64,000 nt of DNA, taken from assembly GCF_002933275.1 (NCBI RefSeq), contig NZ_PSSX01000018.1, positions 16,392 through 80,391 on the forward strand, given 5' to 3'. The translations under genes were made by a program, and so were the position numbers. Below, piece by piece: positions 61,320-64,000 of this stretch. The stretch comes from Marinobacter maroccanus. Lineage in GTDB: Bacteria > Pseudomonadota > Gammaproteobacteria > Pseudomonadales > Oleiphilaceae. The first letter of the stretch is position 1; every line of letters begins with the position of its first letter. Under the pieces are notes generated by a model, which saw only the letters and a program-made list of their open reading frames with translations, had not been told where the DNA came from and ran no database searches.

Positions 61320-61335
61320 GTTTCCGGGCGGAAAC
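61320..61335. repeat. Palindrome GTTTCCGGNCGGAAAC, copy 3
   Basis: GTTTCCGGGCGGAAAC, 40 bp upstream of the -35 of the methyltransferase promoter. Confidence 0.75.
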
Positions 61336-61374
61336 AAAGTGTCTATGTATCGATCCTAAAGATATACAAAGATA

Positions 61375-61403
61375 TTGACGTTTACAGCCAATAAAGAGAT
61401 AAT
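61375..61403 (+). promoter_or_regulatory. Sigma70 promoter of the DUF4942 methyltransferase gene
   Basis: TTGACG, 17 bp, GATAAT. The upstream stretch AAAGATATACAAAGA closely matches AAAGGTATACAGAGA before the 57.7 kb promoter. Confidence 0.65.
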
Positions 61404-61473
61404 TCGATAGTCGTCAGCAGCTTGCTGTCACCGCGTTTCGCCGGCGTTCGAGGCGAGTCAGGAGATTCCCGCC

Positions 61474-63153
61474 ATGAGCACACTTGCGCTTGTTTCCGCA
61501 CTGAAACACCATTCCCAGGATTTTGAGTTCTACCCCACTACCGATGCGATGCTTAAAGCCGTCCGTCAGGACATTCAAGCAGTCCTGTCCGATCCCTTTA
61601 GCGACAAATATCCTATTTTCTCTGCGCTCGATGTGGGTGCTGGTGACGGCCGATGTTTGATGCAGCTGACTGAGGGTGATCGGTATGCGATCGAAAAAAG
61701 CCTGATGCTTGTTGAGCGACAGGATAGGAGCATCGTAACCGTTGGTACCGATTTGTTCGCCCAGGTTCTGTTAGATCTACGGTGTGATGTGATCTTTTCG
61801 AACCCGCCCTACTCTCACTTTGGCGCCTGGTCGGAGAAAATCGTTCGGGAAGCGAATGCCAAGCTGATTTACCTGGTTATTCCCGTTCGCTGGGAGAACG
61901 ATAAGTCGCTGCAGTCAGCCCTTGAAAGTCGACAGGCAGAAACTGAAGTGTTGGCTCAGTTTTCTTTCGACACGCCAGATGCTGAGAGGCGGGCACGGAC
62001 TACTGTGGATGTCGTCCGAATTCGCCTCGATAAACATTGCCACGGTCGTGGCCACAACTATCGGTTAAATGAATTGCGGGTGGACCCGTTTGACCTTTGG
62101 TTCGAGCAGCACTTTGCACCTCAATCCACAGTCTCACAGCATTCGAACATTGATCCGAAAACAACTATCGAAGCCAGGGCAAAAAAGCGTATAAGCACCG
62201 GAAGGGAGTTGATCACCAGCCAAGGTCTGGTGCAGGCGTTGGCAGAGTTTTATCAGAAAGATCTCTCAGATTTAGTGAGCGATTACGAGAGGATCTGCAG
62301 TTTAGACCCTGTTTTGCTTGGCGAGCTCGGCGTGAGCACTGAAGCCCTTGCTAAAGGTCTCAAACTTAAAATCGAAGGTCTCAAGCATGTTTATTGGCAC
62401 GAGCTCTTTGAGAATTTCCGGCCGGTAACTTCACGCCTTGCCACCAAAACCCGGCAAAGAGTCATCGAGAAGTTAAAGGCATCAATGAGCATCGACTTCA
62501 CCCCGGATAATGTTCACGCTTTGTGTGCCTGGCTAATCAAGAACTGCAATCAATACTTCAATGACCAGCTGATTGAGCTGGTTGAGAGATTGACCAAAAA
62601 AGCGAACGTCATTGCTTACAAGTCCAATCAGAAAACCTTTGCAGAAGACGGTTGGCGCTACGGCCAAACCCCTGAAATCGATCGCTACAAGCTGGACTAC
62701 CGAATTATCCTGGAATGCTGGAAGGCGCTGGATTACGGATATTTTGGAGACAATCCTCCTACCCTCAACTCTACCGTTGCCGACCTTCTTAATGATTTCA
62801 TGACCATTGCTAACAATCTGGGCTTTGTAACTCGGGAAGAAATGTCAGCAAAGCAGCAAGCCTGGGAAGCGGGTCAAAAAGTGTTGTTCTATTTCACCGA
62901 TCAAAAGACCGGGCAACGATCCGTTGCCTTTGAAGTCAAAGCCTTCAAAAAAGGAACGGTGCATCTGAAGGTTAACCAGCGGTTGATGTGTCGTTTGAAC
63001 GTAGAATTTGGCCGGTTAAAAGGCTGGGTGCGTAACGCCCAGGAAGCTGCGGATGAATTGGATATTTCACTGACTCAAGCTCAAGCGGCATTCAACGCAA
63101 ACATCCGGCTTGGTCAGGATGCTTTGATAGCCCTATCCGCGCCAGAAAAATAA
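61474..63153 (+). CDS. Class I SAM-dependent DNA methyltransferase with DUF4942-like C-terminus
   Basis: The 559 aa product has SAM motif I LDVGAGDG at residues 52-59 and the N6-adenine motif IV SNPPY at 109-113. The C-terminal half (TLNSTVADLLNDFMTIANNL; AEDGWRYGQTPEIDRYKLDY) resembles the DUF4942 domain often fused to such enzymes on plasmids and ICEs. No restriction partner is adjacent. It may modify plasmid DNA to evade host restriction. AGGAG lies about 8 nt upstream. Confidence 0.8.
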   Translation: MSTLALVSALKHHSQDFEFYPTTDAMLKAVRQDIQAVLSDPFSDKYPIFSALDVGAGDGRCLMQLTEGDRYAIEKSLMLVERQDRSIVTVGTDLFAQVLLDLRCDVIFSNPPYSHFGAWSEKIVREANAKLIYLVIPVRWENDKSLQSALESRQAETEVLAQFSFDTPDAERRARTTVDVVRIRLDKHCHGRGHNYRLNELRVDPFDLWFEQHFAPQSTVSQHSNIDPKTTIEARAKKRISTGRELITSQGLVQALAEFYQKDLSDLVSDYERICSLDPVLLGELGVSTEALAKGLKLKIEGLKHVYWHELFENFRPVTSRLATKTRQRVIEKLKASMSIDFTPDNVHALCAWLIKNCNQYFNDQLIELVERLTKKANVIAYKSNQKTFAEDGWRYGQTPEIDRYKLDYRIILECWKALDYGYFGDNPPTLNSTVADLLNDFMTIANNLGFVTREEMSAKQQAWEAGQKVLFYFTDQKTGQRSVAFEVKAFKKGTVHLKVNQRLMCRLNVEFGRLKGWVRNAQEAADELDISLTQAQAAFNANIRLGQDALIALSAPEK

Positions 63154-63155
63154 AA

Positions 63156-63171
63156 GTTTCCGCCCGGAAAC
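63156..63171. repeat. Palindrome GTTTCCGGNCGGAAAC, copy 4
   Basis: GTTTCCGCCCGGAAAC, two bases after the methyltransferase stop codon. Confidence 0.72.
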
Positions 63172-63247
63172 AAAAAAAGCATATCAGGGCAAGTGCCCCT
63201 GAATCAGCCAGAGTGCTCATAAGAAACCAACGATCGAAAGTACATTT

Positions 63248-63263
63248 GTTTCCGACCGGAATT
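63248..63263. repeat. Palindrome GTTTCCGGNCGGAAAC, copy 5 (degenerate)
   Basis: GTTTCCGACCGGAATT. The gap 63154-63569 holds copies 4 and 5 and no clear gene. Confidence 0.55.
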
Positions 63264-63569
63264 TTGGCTGATTGGGGCTTCCTGTCTGTTAGGCTTAGCG
63301 GAACCGCCTTCTCGATGAAAATGAACGAATCATAAATGCCGGATTGGCGGAAGGCGCACTGGTCGGAGTTTAGGTGGCATGCTTTGTTGTTATGGGGGCG
63401 GCATTGGAGTTGGAAATTATTTTGGCGCCAACCTTGGCACAAATTGATTCCTTCCGCTTCTGACTGGTTGTAGGAGGTCGTTTCGGACTACGGATAAGTG
63501 ATTTCGAGGCCGACTGTTTTGCTGTTGTGCCGTCTGGTAACGGGCGGACTTCTGTATTCTTAAGTAGGT

Positions 63570-63791
63570 TTGAGTCTACTGAATCTTGAAGCGCTGTCTG
63601 TATCGGCTGGTGTTGCACTTCCATTTTTTACTATCTCAGGTGTCTCCCGTAACCATTACGTCGATCTCGCGTCCGAGTTAATAGAGACGGGCCCCTGGTG
63701 GATCACACTGGTTATGGGGTGTCATGCTTTGTTCTCCCTTGTCTTGATCTTTTTAATTGGTCTGGGTTTGCGGAATAGATTCAGAATATAG
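63570..63791 (+). CDS. Small predicted membrane protein
   Basis: The 73 aa product from TTG 63570 has a hydrophobic N-terminal stretch and a strong membrane helix (WWITLVMGCHALFSLVLIFL), then a basic end (GLRNRFRI). The start lacks a good ribosome site. Tentative. Confidence 0.4.
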   Translation: MSLLNLEALSVSAGVALPFFTISGVSRNHYVDLASELIETGPWWITLVMGCHALFSLVLIFLIGLGLRNRFRI

Positions 63792-63796
63792 AGTAA

Positions 63797-63812
63797 GTTT
63801 CCGGCCGGAAAC
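63797..63812. repeat. Palindrome GTTTCCGGNCGGAAAC, copy 6
   Basis: GTTTCCGGCCGGAAAC, 5 bp after the small membrane gene. Confidence 0.8.
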
Positions 63813-63825
63813 TCATGGGGCAATC

Positions 63826-63969
63826 GCCCATAGCGGGCAGAACGCGCCCTACGGGGCGGGCTTCTCCGGGTTCGCTGTTCGCTCATCCCGCCGGTGGCGG
63901 GACTGACGCCCTCCATATCCCTCGCGCTTCCGACCTCCGGCCGGTAAAGGATCCCCGCTGATCGCGGGG
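63826..63969. other. GC-rich cluster of four hairpins at the window end
   Basis: GCCC-ATAGC-GGGC (63826), CGCCC-TACG-GGGCG (63845), CCCGCC-GGT-GGCGGG (63887) and CCCCGC-TGATC-GCGGGG (63953). The stretch lacks genes and its composition differs from its surroundings. It could be an oriT-type or other cis-acting region, or a dispersed element; nothing proves which. Confidence 0.5.
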
Positions 63970-64000
63970 CCCCCGAAGTCGGATCAACAGACGCTTCGCG

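Noticed and set aside
1..64000. tRNA, rRNA or insertion sequence transposase genes
   Set aside because: None was recognised by eye; no transposase, integrase or relaxase reading frame is in the window.

Overview
The window reads as part of a large (over 64 kb) conjugative plasmid, or a plasmid-derived element, from a gammaproteobacterium. A marine, Marinobacter-like host is an inference from gene content and style, not proven. The support for a plasmid is an F-type transfer operon that runs off the left edge, two plasmid replication initiators, an iteron origin, parAB, KfrA and several addiction or defence modules. There are no rRNA, tRNA or core housekeeping genes.

Layout. (1) 1-11431, minus strand: F-type (MPF-F) type IV secretion genes in transcription order small exported protein, dsbC-like, traA, L, E, K, B, V, C, a traN that appears split in two, traW and the start of traU. 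(2) 11.5-13.5 kb: a ribbon-helix-helix-like regulator gene, a lipoprotein gene followed by an attC-like hairpin, and a YidI-like membrane protein. (3) 13.7-25.4 kb, plus strand: a complete C-P lyase (phosphonate) operon, phnF-D-C-E-G-H-I-J-K-L-M-N-P plus an EamA transporter, with a PhoB box and PhnF-type operators upstream. (4) 25.7-32.2 kb: a paralogue of the RHH-like regulator, then a signalling cluster with a double hybrid histidine kinase, an alpha/beta hydrolase and response regulators. (5) 32.3-36.5 kb: unknown and exported proteins, an orphan HigA, stray iterons, a ColE2-type Rep and an Xre/RES toxin-antitoxin pair. (6) 36.7-38.26 kb: two integron-type gene cassettes with attC sites but no integrase. 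(7) 38.6-46.0 kb: a Wadjet/MksBEFG-like condensin defence operon with a WYL regulator. (8) 46.05-49.5 kb: a single-chain restriction-modification enzyme. (9) 50-52.6 kb: Rep_3 initiator and an iteron origin of about 580 bp. (10) 52.6-57.3 kb: kfrA, a frameshifted exported HNH nuclease, and the parAB operon with three small genes. (11) 57.4-64 kb: small unknown genes, a lipoprotein, an SOS-box gene and a DUF4942-type methyltransferase, studded with six copies of the palindrome GTTTCCGGNCGGAAAC.

How it works together. The tra genes build the mating channel and pilus. Rep, iterons, ParAB and KfrA maintain the replicon, and RES/Xre stabilises it. Wadjet, the restriction enzyme and two cassette-borne nuclease-like genes form a defence region between the two replication modules. 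The phn operon is a metabolic cargo giving phosphorus from phosphonates under phosphate starvation. Shared AT-rich motifs in front of both RHH-like genes, traU and the tra operon suggest one regulatory circuit, and the 57-64 kb palindromes suggest another.
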